Positions 18,606 through 27,819 of a DNA stretch of 64,000 nt are shown here, piece after piece. The stretch lies in contig BAEM01000033.1 of assembly GCA_000314955.1 (NCBI GenBank), forward strand, positions 124,001-188,000, given 5' to 3'. The DNA comes from Paraglaciecola chathamensis S18K6 (GTDB taxonomy: Bacteria; Pseudomonadota; Gammaproteobacteria; Enterobacterales; Alteromonadaceae). The position numbers and the translations under genes were made by a program. The first letter of the stretch is position 1. Every line of letters starts with the position of its first letter. The notes under the pieces were generated by a model. It was not told where the DNA came from and ran no database searches. It saw only the letters and a list, made by a program, of their open reading frames with translations.

Positions 18606-20135
18606 TTACTCATAGCGCAATTGTAGATCTAGCGCCTGCAAGTAGCGCTCTTCTGTGGCGAGATCAGCACTAAAAATGGGCTTGTTTTCAAGCCAACCTT
18701 CAGGAAATGTAACGCGGATACTAGCCGATTTTACTTTTATGTCTATGGGCGGCAGTATGTCATCTTGGCGTTTTATGTTTAACAGTACGCCGAGACGTAA
18801 AATCGCAATTAATTTGTGTACATGATCCGCCGGATGCAGCGTGAAGTCAGCAATCTCACTTGGGCGAATTTTTTTACGATAATAACGCACGAGTGTTGCC
18901 ATTAAGGTTTGTTGTTCTTGATTGAAGCCAGGTAGATCAATGTTTTGCAATATGTACGCAGAATGACGCTGAGTACCATGGGTATTAATTTGCAAGCCCA
19001 CTTCGTGGAGCAGCGCCGACCAACCTAGCATGCTCTTGAGCTCTTTTGAGGCGATATTCCAACTGTCTTTACATTGCTGATAGATATCCATGGTCACGCT
19101 ATGCACACGTCTAGCTTGCTCAATATCTACATCGTAGCGTGTGGCCAAACTTTCCGCTGAGCGCTGTCGCACATCTGGGTGGGTTAATTGCGTTTCCATT
19201 TCGTATAAAACCCCTTCGCGCAGGGCCGCTGTGGAAAACACCATATGCTCGATGTCTAAGCTTTTAAAAATCGCAATCAAAATGGCTAAGCCCGCAGCGA
19301 AAACGGGTTTACGATCCTCACTCATTTGGCTGATATTGAGTTTATTTACTGTGCCTGCTTCGCAGCATATTTTCATCAAACGGGTCAGTTGTGACAGGGT
19401 GACTTTGCCTTCAGTGGATTTCACACTGTCATTTTGGGCGATTTGAATAATATTGCGAATAGTGCCTGAGGTGCCGATACAGCTTTTCCAACCGGCTCGT
19501 AAATAGGCTTTGTCAATCATCTCCAGTTCTTGCTGGGCGGCAGTTATGGCGCGTTCAAATGATTTGCTTTTTAGTTCATCGTTTTTAAAGAATTTCTTAG
19601 TGTAACTTACACAGCCCATCTGCAAGCTGCGCAACATTTTGGGCTCGAAGCCTTGCCCGATAATAAACTCTGTAGAGCCGCCACCAATATCGACCACCAA
19701 ACGTTGGCCATTGTCATGGTTGGTATGGGCGACGCCTAAATAAATTAAGCGAGCTTCTTCAGCTCCCCCTATCACTTCAATGGGGTAGGGTAGAATGTCT
19801 CGTGCAGCACGAATAAAGCCTTTGGCATTGCGTGCCTTGCGTAGTGTGTAAGTGGCAACGATACGTACATTTTCAGCTGGGAAGTCTTGCAGGCTTTCAG
19901 CGACTACGTTTAATGCATCTAAGCCACGCTGCTGTGCTTCATCATCAAGCTGGTAATCGCTGTTTAAACCTTGGGCTAAACGTACTTTTTGTTTGACTCT
20001 GTGCAATATTTGCACTGAGCCTGCAACGACTCTTGCAACCACTAAATGGAAACTGTTTGAGCCAATATCTAATGCGGCAATTTTGCTGGTGTCTCTTACT
20101 TCCACACCATCAAATGGCGCATTATCATTGGGCAT
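18606..20135 (-). CDS. ppx: Exopolyphosphatase (Ppx/GppA family)
   Basis: Degrades polyphosphate, and in relatives also converts pppGpp to ppGpp. The 509 residues begin with the actin-like phosphate loop AALDIGSNSFHLVV. VVDIGGGSTEFIIG and GTSGTIRNI are further ASKHA motifs, and an HD-like C-terminal half (LLHEVGLQIN) completes the long form. It overlaps the end of ppk by 11 bases, so the two are translationally coupled in one operon under the ppk promoter. Confidence 0.93.
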   Translation of the reverse strand: MPNDNAPFDGVEVRDTSKIAALDIGSNSFHLVVARVVAGSVQILHRVKQKVRLAQGLNSDYQLDDEAQQRGLDALNVVAESLQDFPAENVRIVATYTLRKARNAKGFIRAARDILPYPIEVIGGAEEARLIYLGVAHTNHDNGQRLVVDIGGGSTEFIIGQGFEPKMLRSLQMGCVSYTKKFFKNDELKSKSFERAITAAQQELEMIDKAYLRAGWKSCIGTSGTIRNIIQIAQNDSVKSTEGKVTLSQLTRLMKICCEAGTVNKLNISQMSEDRKPVFAAGLAILIAIFKSLDIEHMVFSTAALREGVLYEMETQLTHPDVRQRSAESLATRYDVDIEQARRVHSVTMDIYQQCKDSWNIASKELKSMLGWSALLHEVGLQINTHGTQRHSAYILQNIDLPGFNQEQQTLMATLVRYYRKKIRPSEIADFTLHPADHVHKLIAILRLGVLLNIKRQDDILPPIDIKVKSASIRVTFPEGWLENKPIFSADLATEERYLQALDLQLRYE

Positions 20136-22209
20136 CTTTCTTTTTTTCCTGCTGCTTTATGTATTCGTATGTTTCTATTTGAGAGCGTAACTTTTTACGG
20201 TTGCCACGGCGCACATACTTATTGGACTGATGTTGATCAATAATACGGGCTTTCAGCGTATCTTGAAATTGAATTTCGAGAATATCTAGAATTTGCTTGA
20301 TAAGTTTCGGCTCATAGATTGGGCAACCCACCTCAATTCTAAAGTCCATATTACGGGTCATCCAATCTGCAGATGAAATAAACACACGTTTGTCACCGGC
20401 ATTTTCGAATACCATTACGCGCGGGTGTTCTAAAAAGCGGTCAACGATGCTGATAACAGAGATATTTTCACTTAAGCCTTTAACCCCAGGTACGAGAGAG
20501 CACATGCCGCGAATGATCAAACGTACTTTTACCCCAGCTTGACTGGCTTTGTACAAGTCATCGATTAACAGTTGGTCATCCAAGTTATTCAATTTTAGCG
20601 TAATCCCAGCGCTCAAGCCTTCTTTGACGTTCTGTATTTCCTGTCTAATCAAAAGCTGTATCTTGGTTCGGGCGTTAATAGGGGATATTTGTAAATGCTG
20701 GAATTTCTGGCGACGATAAGGCTGTTGAATAAAGTTAAAAACGTTTTCTGCTTCTAATGCCAATTCTTGATTGCGGGTAAATAAACTGAAATCAGTATAA
20801 ATTTTAGCGGTTTTTTCGTTGAAGTTGCCTGTACCGAAGTGAGCGTAGTGGATCAGCTCACCCTTTTCTTCACGGCTGACTAAGCATAACTTGCTGTGGA
20901 TTTTCAGCGCGTGCATACCAAATACGACTTTAATGCCGGCATCGGTCATGGTTTTAGACCAGCTAATGTTCGCTTCTTCGTCAAAGCGAGCCCGTAACTC
21001 AACCACCACAGTGACTTTTTTACCGTTATCGACAGCATCAATAAGGGAATCGATAATGCGCGAATTCTTCGCCACGCGATATATATTCAACTTTATTTGC
21101 TTAACTTTAGGGTCAAAAGCCGCTTGGCGCACAAACTCCGTTACGTGTAAAAAACGGTGATAAGGGTAATACAGCAGTATATCTTTTTCGCTGATAGCGT
21201 CGAATACCGTGTTATGTGCTGCGAAATCACTTGATGTGACAGCGGGTAATTTGGGGTTTTCTAAATAGTCTCGCCCAACGTTTGGAAAGCCAATAAAATC
21301 CTTAAAGTTACGGTAAGTACCACCTGCAATTAAGCTGTCGTATGATGATATTTTTAAGCGTTTCTTTAAGTTGCGCACCATGTCGCTTGGCATTTGCTCG
21401 TCATAAACTACGCGAACGGGCTCAGCGATTAATCGTTGCTTCATGCTTTCTGACATTTTATCGACGTAACTTTCATCTATCTCGTCGTTAATAGAATATT
21501 CAGAGTCCCGGGTCATCTTAAAGGAATAGGCCTCACCTGATTCAAAGTCCACGAAGCCTTTAAATATACTCTCAAGGTTGTGGCGAATGATGTCGTCTAA
21601 CAAGATAATGTATTTTTTCTTACGGCTATTTTCCGGAGGGATGACCACAAAGCGTGACAGGGATTTAGTCGGTACCTCGATTGTAGCGTATTGGGTGTTT
21701 TTGCCGCTGTTGTTAATGGCGACATAAAGGTAAGTTGCTGAGTCATTTAAACGGGATACAAGGTTTACTTTGCTATGCAGTAAAATTGGTGCGATGTGAC
21801 GCAAAATTTTATTCTTAAAGTAGTTCTTTAACCAGGTGGTTTGGTATTCCGATAGTTTTTCATCTTCGAGCAAAAAGATATTGTAGCGCGCTAAACGAGC
21901 AACCACATCTTCACGGACGCGTTCGAAATCCTCTGTCATGCCAACGACTTTTTCTTGGATTTGCTCCATGAGTAGCTTGGTTTTGTCTGCTTTTTCTGTT
22001 TCTCCCTCATCCAAGTGGATGTAAATTTTTCGTTTAACATCCGCCACTCGAACGCGGTAAAACTCATCCATATTACTTGAGTAAATACCGAGGAATCGAA
22101 TCCGCTCAACAATAGGGTTTTTGCGATCGGCTGCTTCTTGAAGTACGCGTTGATTAAACGAAAGCCAGCTGATTTCGCGAGAAAAATAGATATTAGGTTG
22201 AGCAGTCAT
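20125..22209 (-). CDS. ppk1: Polyphosphate kinase 1
   Basis: Membrane-associated enzyme that polymerises the ATP gamma-phosphate into polyphosphate. The 694-residue length is typical. The N-terminal domain begins YFSREISWLSFNQRVLQEA. The two active-site histidines are in KIHSKLCLV and, 19 residues later, YAHFGTGNFNEKTA, the same spacing as in E. coli. The phospholipase D-like C-terminal half includes SADWMTRNMDFRIEV. It starts an operon with ppx. A PHO-box-like repeat lies 53 bases upstream. Confidence 0.96.
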   Translation of the reverse strand: MTAQPNIYFSREISWLSFNQRVLQEAADRKNPIVERIRFLGIYSSNMDEFYRVRVADVKRKIYIHLDEGETEKADKTKLLMEQIQEKVVGMTEDFERVREDVVARLARYNIFLLEDEKLSEYQTTWLKNYFKNKILRHIAPILLHSKVNLVSRLNDSATYLYVAINNSGKNTQYATIEVPTKSLSRFVVIPPENSRKKKYIILLDDIIRHNLESIFKGFVDFESGEAYSFKMTRDSEYSINDEIDESYVDKMSESMKQRLIAEPVRVVYDEQMPSDMVRNLKKRLKISSYDSLIAGGTYRNFKDFIGFPNVGRDYLENPKLPAVTSSDFAAHNTVFDAISEKDILLYYPYHRFLHVTEFVRQAAFDPKVKQIKLNIYRVAKNSRIIDSLIDAVDNGKKVTVVVELRARFDEEANISWSKTMTDAGIKVVFGMHALKIHSKLCLVSREEKGELIHYAHFGTGNFNEKTAKIYTDFSLFTRNQELALEAENVFNFIQQPYRRQKFQHLQISPINARTKIQLLIRQEIQNVKEGLSAGITLKLNNLDDQLLIDDLYKASQAGVKVRLIIRGMCSLVPGVKGLSENISVISIVDRFLEHPRVMVFENAGDKRVFISSADWMTRNMDFRIEVGCPIYEPKLIKQILDILEIQFQDTLKARIIDQHQSNKYVRRGNRKKLRSQIETYEYIKQQEKKKDAQ

Positions 22210-22261
22210 TGTATCTTAATGTCAAATAAGAAAAATTTGTGCGATATAGTGTCAATTGTGT

Positions 22262-22279
22262 ATGACGAATTTATGACAG
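22262..22279 (-). promoter_or_regulatory. PHO box upstream of ppk
   Basis: On the minus strand the sequence reads CTGTCATAAATTCGTCAT: one perfect CTGTCAT, a four-base A/T spacer, then TCGTCAT (5 of 7). An A/T-rich -10-like TATAT lies about 12 bases further down. This fits the PhoB-binding consensus. Confidence 0.75.
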
Positions 22280-22351
22280 CTATATCCCACCATCGTACAC
22301 TTTTGTCTTTGAAAATACGGGCTTTACCTACAAGCAAAGCCCTAGAAGAAG

Positions 22352-22864
22352 CTAGACTTTGCTCGTTGAGCTGATATCAACGACTAAATCATTTGCAATG
22401 GATTCTAATTCATCGCTTAGCTCATCTAAATCAAACCCTTCTTCGACAGCCACTAAGGCTTTGGCTTTAAACAATAACCCTCCCCAATTAGGGGCGCTAT
22501 CGCAGGTCGAGTCAAACTTGATTATATTTAGATTAAAACGGTTTAAAATGGCGGTGAGTTCTTGCACGATACCGGGTTTATCGTTACCCATAATATCGAT
22601 TTGCACACTGTGAGTTTGAGGAGGAAGGTTATTGTCTCCTTCAACCAAGTTTATTGATAAGTCAGGGTGAGTAGAAAATTGCTCTATTAAGGAGGCTTGT
22701 TTTTCTTCAGGTAATTGAATTTCGACAAAGCCTGCGAAGTGACCAGCCATATATGACAAGTTACTGCCTAGCCAATTTCCGCCCAATTTGAACACGGATT
22801 GAGCAAGTGAATCGACTAAGCCACGCTTGTCTTTTCCAACAAGTGTAAAAATCAATGATTTCAT
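22352..22864 (-). CDS. Tandem ACT-domain regulator (GcvR-like)
   Basis: A 170-residue protein with two ACT domains: residues 1-75 (MKSLIFTLVGKDKRGLVDSL) and 85-165 (SVQIDIMGNDKPGIVQELT). The paired GKDKRGLV and GNDKPGIV turns are typical of ligand-binding ACT folds. E. coli GcvR, which blocks GcvA in the absence of glycine, has this layout. The frame is open to 22960, but the ATG at 22864 is where family similarity begins. No glycine-cleavage genes are nearby, so the target is uncertain. Confidence 0.75.
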   Translation of the reverse strand: MKSLIFTLVGKDKRGLVDSLAQSVFKLGGNWLGSNLSYMAGHFAGFVEIQLPEEKQASLIEQFSTHPDLSINLVEGDNNLPPQTHSVQIDIMGNDKPGIVQELTAILNRFNLNIIKFDSTCDSAPNWGGLLFKAKALVAVEEGFDLDELSDELESIANDLVVDISSTSKV

Positions 22865-23086
22865 ATTAATGAACCTCGCGTTAAAGTGATGCTCTGAGTA
22901 TTGAGATTTAGCATAGCGCACTATCAGGCGGAATGTTTGTAATTTTTCCTTAATAATCAATTGATAGAATAAATAAAACCTCCTATTTTTACCCCAATTA
23001 GTCAGGGGTAATGTGACAGTTTATTGTATTGGCAATTGAGCGCTATTATTACCATGTGTTGTAAAACTGATACGAAAAGCACGTCA

Positions 23087-23104
23087 CTGTCATGTTACTG
23101 TCAT
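23087..23104 (+). promoter_or_regulatory. Perfect PHO box before DUF47-pit
   Basis: CTGTCATGTTACTGTCAT: two exact CTGTCAT repeats with a four-base spacer. A -10-like TATCAT at 23116-23121 is 11 bases beyond, the expected PhoB-promoter geometry. The start codon of the DUF47 gene is 70 bases downstream. The 310-base gap between the ACT gene and DUF47 shows no other clear element. Confidence 0.88.
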
Positions 23105-23174
23105 TTTTCTTCAGGTATCATGCGCGACGATTAAATTCGAATTGTAGTATTTAAACCATAGAGATACTTAACGT

Positions 23175-23852
23175 ATGCCAACAAACACATTTCTTGGGGT
23201 TTTCGCAAAATCTCCCCTAAAGCCACTTGAAGATCATATAAAAGTGGTGAATAAATGTAGCCAAGGGCTGCTTCCATTTTTTAATTCTGTTTTCGCAGGT
23301 GATTGGGAAAAAGCAGCTCTATTTCAGAAAGAAATTTCTAATCTAGAGAAGCAAGCCGATACGCTTAAACGAGATCTTCGAATTAGTCTGCCCCGTGGTA
23401 TTTTCATGCCTATTCAGCGGCAAGATGTCCTTGAGCTATTAACCCAGCAAGACAAAATTGCGAATAAAGCTAAGGATATTTCTGGTCGAGTTTTAGGTCG
23501 CCGTATGGACATTCCAGTGGTCATGCGAGAAAGTTTCATGACCTACTTGGAGCGCTGCCTAGATGCCACCAAGCAAGCCAAACGCGTAATAAACGAGCTT
23601 GATGATTTACTTGAAACTGGGTTTCGCGGCCGCGAGGTGCGCCTAGTAGAAGATATGATCGTCGATTTAGATAAAATAGAAGATGACACTGACGTAATGC
23701 AAGTTGCTGTGCGCAGAGAGTTATTGGATCTGGAGTCACAGCTCAACCCAGTTGATGTAATGTTCTTGTATAGCATTATTGAATGGGTTGGGGAGTTGGC
23801 TGATATTTCAGAGCGAGTTGGTTCAAGACTCGAACTCATGTTGGCCAATTAA
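23175..23852 (+). CDS. DUF47/TIGR00153 PhoU-like Pit accessory protein
   Basis: A 225-residue cytoplasmic helical protein with a PhoU-like fold, commonly encoded next to Pit transporters and thought to modulate them. Visible hallmarks are the start FLGVFAKSPLKPLEDHI and the metal-binding-type repeats KEISNLEKQADTLKRD and VDLDKIEDDTDVMQVAVRREL. It ends 12 bases before pit, so the pair forms an operon. The PHO box upstream points to control by phosphate limitation. Confidence 0.92.
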   Translation: MPTNTFLGVFAKSPLKPLEDHIKVVNKCSQGLLPFFNSVFAGDWEKAALFQKEISNLEKQADTLKRDLRISLPRGIFMPIQRQDVLELLTQQDKIANKAKDISGRVLGRRMDIPVVMRESFMTYLERCLDATKQAKRVINELDDLLETGFRGREVRLVEDMIVDLDKIEDDTDVMQVAVRRELLDLESQLNPVDVMFLYSIIEWVGELADISERVGSRLELMLAN

Positions 23853-23864
23853 GAGATAGCATTA

Positions 23865-25133
23865 ATGGATATTTTACAAACATACGGCTTCACACTTATT
23901 GTGGTAGCTGCTCTAGTCGGTTTCCTCATGGCATGGGGTATTGGTGCAAATGATGTAGCCAATGCCATGGGCACATCTGTTGGCTCCAAGGCGCTAACCA
24001 TCAAACAAGCGATATTGATTGCTATGGTGTTTGAATTTGCTGGCGCTTACTTAGCGGGGGGCGAGGTAACCTCTACCATCCGCAAAGGTATATTGGACTC
24101 TACGTTCTTCATTGATAGCCCTGAATTACTTGTTTACGGGATGATATCTGCATTACTCGCAGCGGGCATTTGGTTAGGCTTTGCGTCTTATTTGGGCTGG
24201 CCGGTTTCTACCACACACTCTATTGTCGGTGCATTGGTCGGCTTTGCAGCAGTAGGCGTAAGTGCCGATGCTGTAGAATGGAGCGCGGTAGGAGGGATTG
24301 TTGGTAGTTGGGTTATAACACCTGCGATATCGGGTTTTATTGCTTTTTTGATATTCCAAAGCGCACAGAAATTGATTTTTGATACCGACAAGCCGTTTGA
24401 TAACGCGAGACGTTATGTGCCATTTTATATGGGCCTTGCGGGTTTCGTTATGTCGTTAGTGACGATCAAAAAAGGGTTGAAGCACGTTGGTTTACATATT
24501 GAGCCAGCCGATGGTTATTACATCGCTATTGCCATCGCAATCTTAGTAGGAATTGTAGGTAAGTACGCAATAAGTCGTGTGCAATATGACTCAAAAGCTG
24601 ACAAGCGTACCCATTTCGCAAATGTTGAAAAAATATTCGCCATTTTGATGATTGTCACCGCGTGTTGTATGGCGTTTGCACATGGTTCGAATGACGTCGC
24701 TAACGCCATTGGGCCGTTGGCTGCGGTTGTTAGTATTATCCATAGTGACGGTGAAATCAGTAATAAAGCAGGATTAGTATGGTGGATACTACCTTTAGGT
24801 GGTTTAGGCATCGTGGCCGGTTTGGCATTATTTGGTCATCGCGTAATCGCTACCATTGGTAACGGCATCACCCACTTAACGCCAAGCCGAGGCTTTGCCG
24901 CTGAACTGGCTGCAGCGTGTACCGTAGTGTTAGCTTCTGGTACTGGTTTACCTATCTCGACCACGCAAACCTTGGTTGGCGCGGTTTTAGGTGTAGGAAT
25001 GGCCCGTGGTATCGCTGCGATTAACCTAGGAGTTGTACGAAACATCGTTGTTTCTTGGGTGGTTACACTGCCAGCAGGTGCAGGGTTGTCGATATTATTC
25101 TTCTTTGTGCTTAAAGGTATTTTTGCACCATAA
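23865..25133 (+). CDS. pit: Low-affinity inorganic phosphate transporter, PiT family
   Basis: Inner-membrane transporter that brings in metal-phosphate with protons. The 422 residues carry the duplicated PiT signatures: GANDVANAMGTSVGSKALT near residue 27 and GSNDVANAIGPLAAV near residue 275. Each half also has a PVSTTHS or PISTTQT motif and about ten membrane helices in all. Length is nearer to archaeal/bacterial short PiT proteins than to E. coli PitA (about 500). It sits in an operon with the DUF47 gene under a PHO box, unlike the constitutive E. coli pitA. Confidence 0.94.
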   Translation: MDILQTYGFTLIVVAALVGFLMAWGIGANDVANAMGTSVGSKALTIKQAILIAMVFEFAGAYLAGGEVTSTIRKGILDSTFFIDSPELLVYGMISALLAAGIWLGFASYLGWPVSTTHSIVGALVGFAAVGVSADAVEWSAVGGIVGSWVITPAISGFIAFLIFQSAQKLIFDTDKPFDNARRYVPFYMGLAGFVMSLVTIKKGLKHVGLHIEPADGYYIAIAIAILVGIVGKYAISRVQYDSKADKRTHFANVEKIFAILMIVTACCMAFAHGSNDVANAIGPLAAVVSIIHSDGEISNKAGLVWWILPLGGLGIVAGLALFGHRVIATIGNGITHLTPSRGFAAELAAACTVVLASGTGLPISTTQTLVGAVLGVGMARGIAAINLGVVRNIVVSWVVTLPAGAGLSILFFFVLKGIFAP

Positions 25134-25165
25134 ACCGAAAGGTTGGTGAATCGTCACCTAAAAAG

Positions 25166-25217
25166 CAGAACTTACGTACTTTTCTTGGATAAAGGTCGGT
25201 ACGGGTTCTGTTTTTTT
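25166..25217 (+). terminator. Probable terminator after pit
   Basis: CAGAAC (25166-25171) pairs with GTTCTG (25205-25210). An inner GTAC/GTAC pairing is possible, and seven T residues follow. The long imperfect loop lowers confidence. Confidence 0.6.
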
Positions 25218-25253
25218 ATACCTGAAATTTAAAAATAGAGCACATGATTGCGA

Positions 25254-25282
25254 CTGTAATATAACCGTTATAAAAGTGTCAT
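25254..25282 (+). promoter_or_regulatory. Triple PHO repeat before pstS
   Basis: Three 7-mers at exact 11-base spacing: CTGTAAT (25254), CCGTTAT (25265) and GTGTCAT (25276), separated by ATAA and AAAA. They match CTGTCAT at 6, 5 and 6 of 7 positions. TATTATAAG follows as a -10 candidate, and the pstS ATG is 41 bases downstream. Confidence 0.85.
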
Positions 25283-25323
25283 ATTATAAGCGCCAAATCT
25301 CGTTAAATTAGTAAAGTGGTTGA

Positions 25324-26406
25324 ATGAAATCGAGTGCAATTTGGTCAATATTAGTCTGTTTCTGGAGCATGTTTAGTGCCCCAGCTACGGCTATGCGTGA
25401 CTATATTGATGTCGTCGGCTCATCTACTGTGTATGCGTTTTCCACTGTCGTGGCAGAGCGTTTTGGCAAATCTTCAGTGTTTCGTACGCCTAAAATTGAA
25501 TCTACGGGGTCAGGCGGTGGATTAAAGCTATTCTGCCAAGGGGTAGGAATGAAGTTCCCGGATATTGCAAACTCGTCGCGTCGCATCAAAGCCTCCGAAT
25601 TAGACTTGTGCCAACAAAACGGGGTACATGAGGTGATTGAAATACTTATTGGCTTTGATGGGATAGTGCTTGCCCAAAGTAAATTAGGCGTTAACGTTGA
25701 ATTGACAAGACGTGAACTTTATCTTGCTCTCGCTAAACGTGTTCCAAACCCTGACGGTAGTAAAACGACGATAGAAAATCCATACAAGACTTGGCACGAT
25801 ATTACGCCAAGTTTGCCTAAGATAAAGATCAATGTATTTGGCCCACCGCCAACATCAGGTACGCGCGATGCCTTTTCTGAATTGGTCTTAGATTATGGCT
25901 GCCATACCTTTGAATGGTTGGCACAAATGAGCCAACCACAAAGCGCAGTTAAGCGTGATGTAAAAGAAAAAAAAGCTTTGCTAAATAAACAAAAACGCTT
26001 GTGCCGTATGCTCCGCGAAGACGGCGCTTACATTGATGCTGGCGAAAATGACAATCTGATCGTGCAAAAACTTAATGCTAATCCAAACGCATTAGGCTTA
26101 TTAGGTTTCAGCTTTCTTGACCAGAACAGAGATCGTATTAAAAGTGCCAAAATAGATGGCTTTTTACCTTCGTTTCGCTCTATATCCAGTGGTGACTATC
26201 CAATTTCTCGTCCGCTATACATGTACGTTAAAAAAGCACATATCGGTATGATCCCTGGGGTAGAAGCATTTATAAGAGAGTTTGTGAGTAATAAAGCGTC
26301 AGGCGAAAGTGGTTATCTGTTGCGCAAGGGGATGATCCCATTGCCTAAGTCACAACGTCAGGCGATAGAGCAGCGTATGAACGCTCTGCGCCCTAATGGT
26401 CATTAG
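25324..26406 (+). CDS. pstS: Phosphate-binding protein PstS
   Basis: Periplasmic phosphate receptor of the high-affinity Pst system. A signal peptide covers residues 1-23 (hydrophobic core, APATA cleavage site). The mature part starts with DYIDVVGSSTVYAFST and has the phosphate-binding loops ESTGSGGGLKLFCQG and PPTSGTRDAFSELV. The C-terminal half contains a charged segment (KRDVKEKKALLNKQKR) not seen in E. coli PstS. It is the first gene of pstSCAB-phoU and follows a triple PHO repeat. Confidence 0.93.
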   Translation: MKSSAIWSILVCFWSMFSAPATAMRDYIDVVGSSTVYAFSTVVAERFGKSSVFRTPKIESTGSGGGLKLFCQGVGMKFPDIANSSRRIKASELDLCQQNGVHEVIEILIGFDGIVLAQSKLGVNVELTRRELYLALAKRVPNPDGSKTTIENPYKTWHDITPSLPKIKINVFGPPPTSGTRDAFSELVLDYGCHTFEWLAQMSQPQSAVKRDVKEKKALLNKQKRLCRMLREDGAYIDAGENDNLIVQKLNANPNALGLLGFSFLDQNRDRIKSAKIDGFLPSFRSISSGDYPISRPLYMYVKKAHIGMIPGVEAFIREFVSNKASGESGYLLRKGMIPLPKSQRQAIEQRMNALRPNGH

Positions 26407-26416
26407 TAGTTAAGAT

Positions 26417-27817
26417 ATGCGCTCTATGGAAACCCCCACACTGATTATCATCACCTTATTATGTGCTGCAGGAGCTTACATTTTAGGTCGCAATCGCGCC
26501 TCGGATATCGCTTCGCGTAACAAACAAGGTACGCTTCATTCTCTACCATATTACTATGGCCTGCTTAGCGCGCTGTGGTGTGCTCTACCTTGTTTGTTCA
26601 TTGTACTAAGCTGGAGTTTGCTTGACGGTTATGCGGTTCATGCGGCCATTGTAAATTTATTGCCTGAAAATGCACAAAACTTACCTGAAAGTGAAATTGA
26701 CTTAATGGTCAATACAGTGATTAATCTTGCGCTATATCCCAATGCACTCATAAGCAGCAGTACACCAGATTACCTAATACAAGCCGGGCAAGATTACTTG
26801 CGATGGCAGCAACTTAGTCAGCTTAGTCTCACTGTGGTGGTGTTAATCAGCTTGGTATGTGCTTTTTCACTAAGCTGGATTTGGATAAAGCCCAAAGTAA
26901 AAGCGCGTCAGCAGGTTGAGCGTGTGTTTCAGTGGACACTATTATTGTGTGCCTGTATCGCTATTCTGACCACGATAGGGATTGTGTTATCCGTATTATT
27001 TGAATCATTGCGTTTTTTCCAATCGATAAGTTTTTTTGAATTTATCTTTGGGACCCATTGGAGCCCGCAAACCGCGTTACGAATTGATCAAGTTGGGGCG
27101 TCGGGCGCGTTTGGCGCGGTACCTCTGTTTGTTGGTACTTTGCTGATTTCTTTTATCGCTATGTTAATTGCTGTACCCGTTGGCTTAATGTCAGCTATTT
27201 ATTTGTCTGAATATGCCACGCCAAAACTCAGGGCTGTGGTAAAACCCATGCTGGAAATATTGGCCGGGATCCCCTCGGTGGTTTATGGCTTTTTTGCAGC
27301 GTTAACGGTCGCTCCGTTTATTCGTGATAGCGGCGGTTTTTTGGGGCTCGAGGTGTCGTCTGAAAGTGCGTTGGCTGCAGGCTTGGTGATGGGGGTCATG
27401 ATCATTCCGTTTGTGTCGTCATTGTCAGATGACGTATTAAAAGCCGTGCCACAATCTTTACGTGATGGCTCTTTGGGGTTAGGGGCAACACAGTCAGAAA
27501 CCATAAAGAGGGTGGTTATCCCGGCAGCCTTGCCCGGCATAATAAGCGGAGTATTGCTCGCGGCGTCACGGGCGATTGGTGAAACCATGATAGTCGTCAT
27601 GGCGGCTGGATTGGCCGCGCATTTAACGGCTAATCCACTTGAGTCGGTGACAACCATCACAGTGCAAATCGTCACTTTATTGGTAGGGGATCAAGAATTT
27701 GATAGTCCTAAAACCTTATCGGCATTCGCTTTAGGGCTAATGTTATTTATGGTCACTTTGGTACTTAATTATGTTGCTTTGTACGTGGTTCGCCAATACC
27801 GAGAAGAGTATGAATAA
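26417..27817 (+). CDS. pstC: Phosphate ABC transporter permease PstC
   Basis: Inner-membrane permease subunit of the Pst importer. At 466 residues it is longer than E. coli PstC (about 320). The extra N-terminal ~190 residues include three further hydrophobic stretches. The permease core starts near residue 200 and has the EAA-loop segment SLGLGATQSETIKRVVIPAALPG and the upstream LSEYATPKLRAVVKPMLEILAGIPSVVYGF. This long form is usual in marine gammaproteobacteria with paired long PstC/PstA. It ends two bases before pstA. Confidence 0.92.
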   Translation: MRSMETPTLIIITLLCAAGAYILGRNRASDIASRNKQGTLHSLPYYYGLLSALWCALPCLFIVLSWSLLDGYAVHAAIVNLLPENAQNLPESEIDLMVNTVINLALYPNALISSSTPDYLIQAGQDYLRWQQLSQLSLTVVVLISLVCAFSLSWIWIKPKVKARQQVERVFQWTLLLCACIAILTTIGIVLSVLFESLRFFQSISFFEFIFGTHWSPQTALRIDQVGASGAFGAVPLFVGTLLISFIAMLIAVPVGLMSAIYLSEYATPKLRAVVKPMLEILAGIPSVVYGFFAALTVAPFIRDSGGFLGLEVSSESALAAGLVMGVMIIPFVSSLSDDVLKAVPQSLRDGSLGLGATQSETIKRVVIPAALPGIISGVLLAASRAIGETMIVVMAAGLAAHLTANPLESVTTITVQIVTLLVGDQEFDSPKTLSAFALGLMLFMVTLVLNYVALYVVRQYREEYE

Positions 27818-27819
27818 CC

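Noticed and set aside
27283-27675. 130-residue open frame on the minus strand inside pstC
   Set aside because: Lies wholly within a clear transporter gene, with low-complexity composition and no ribosome site. It is a shadow of the pstC coding sequence. The same applies to 28362-28790 in pstA and 29468-29882 in pstB.
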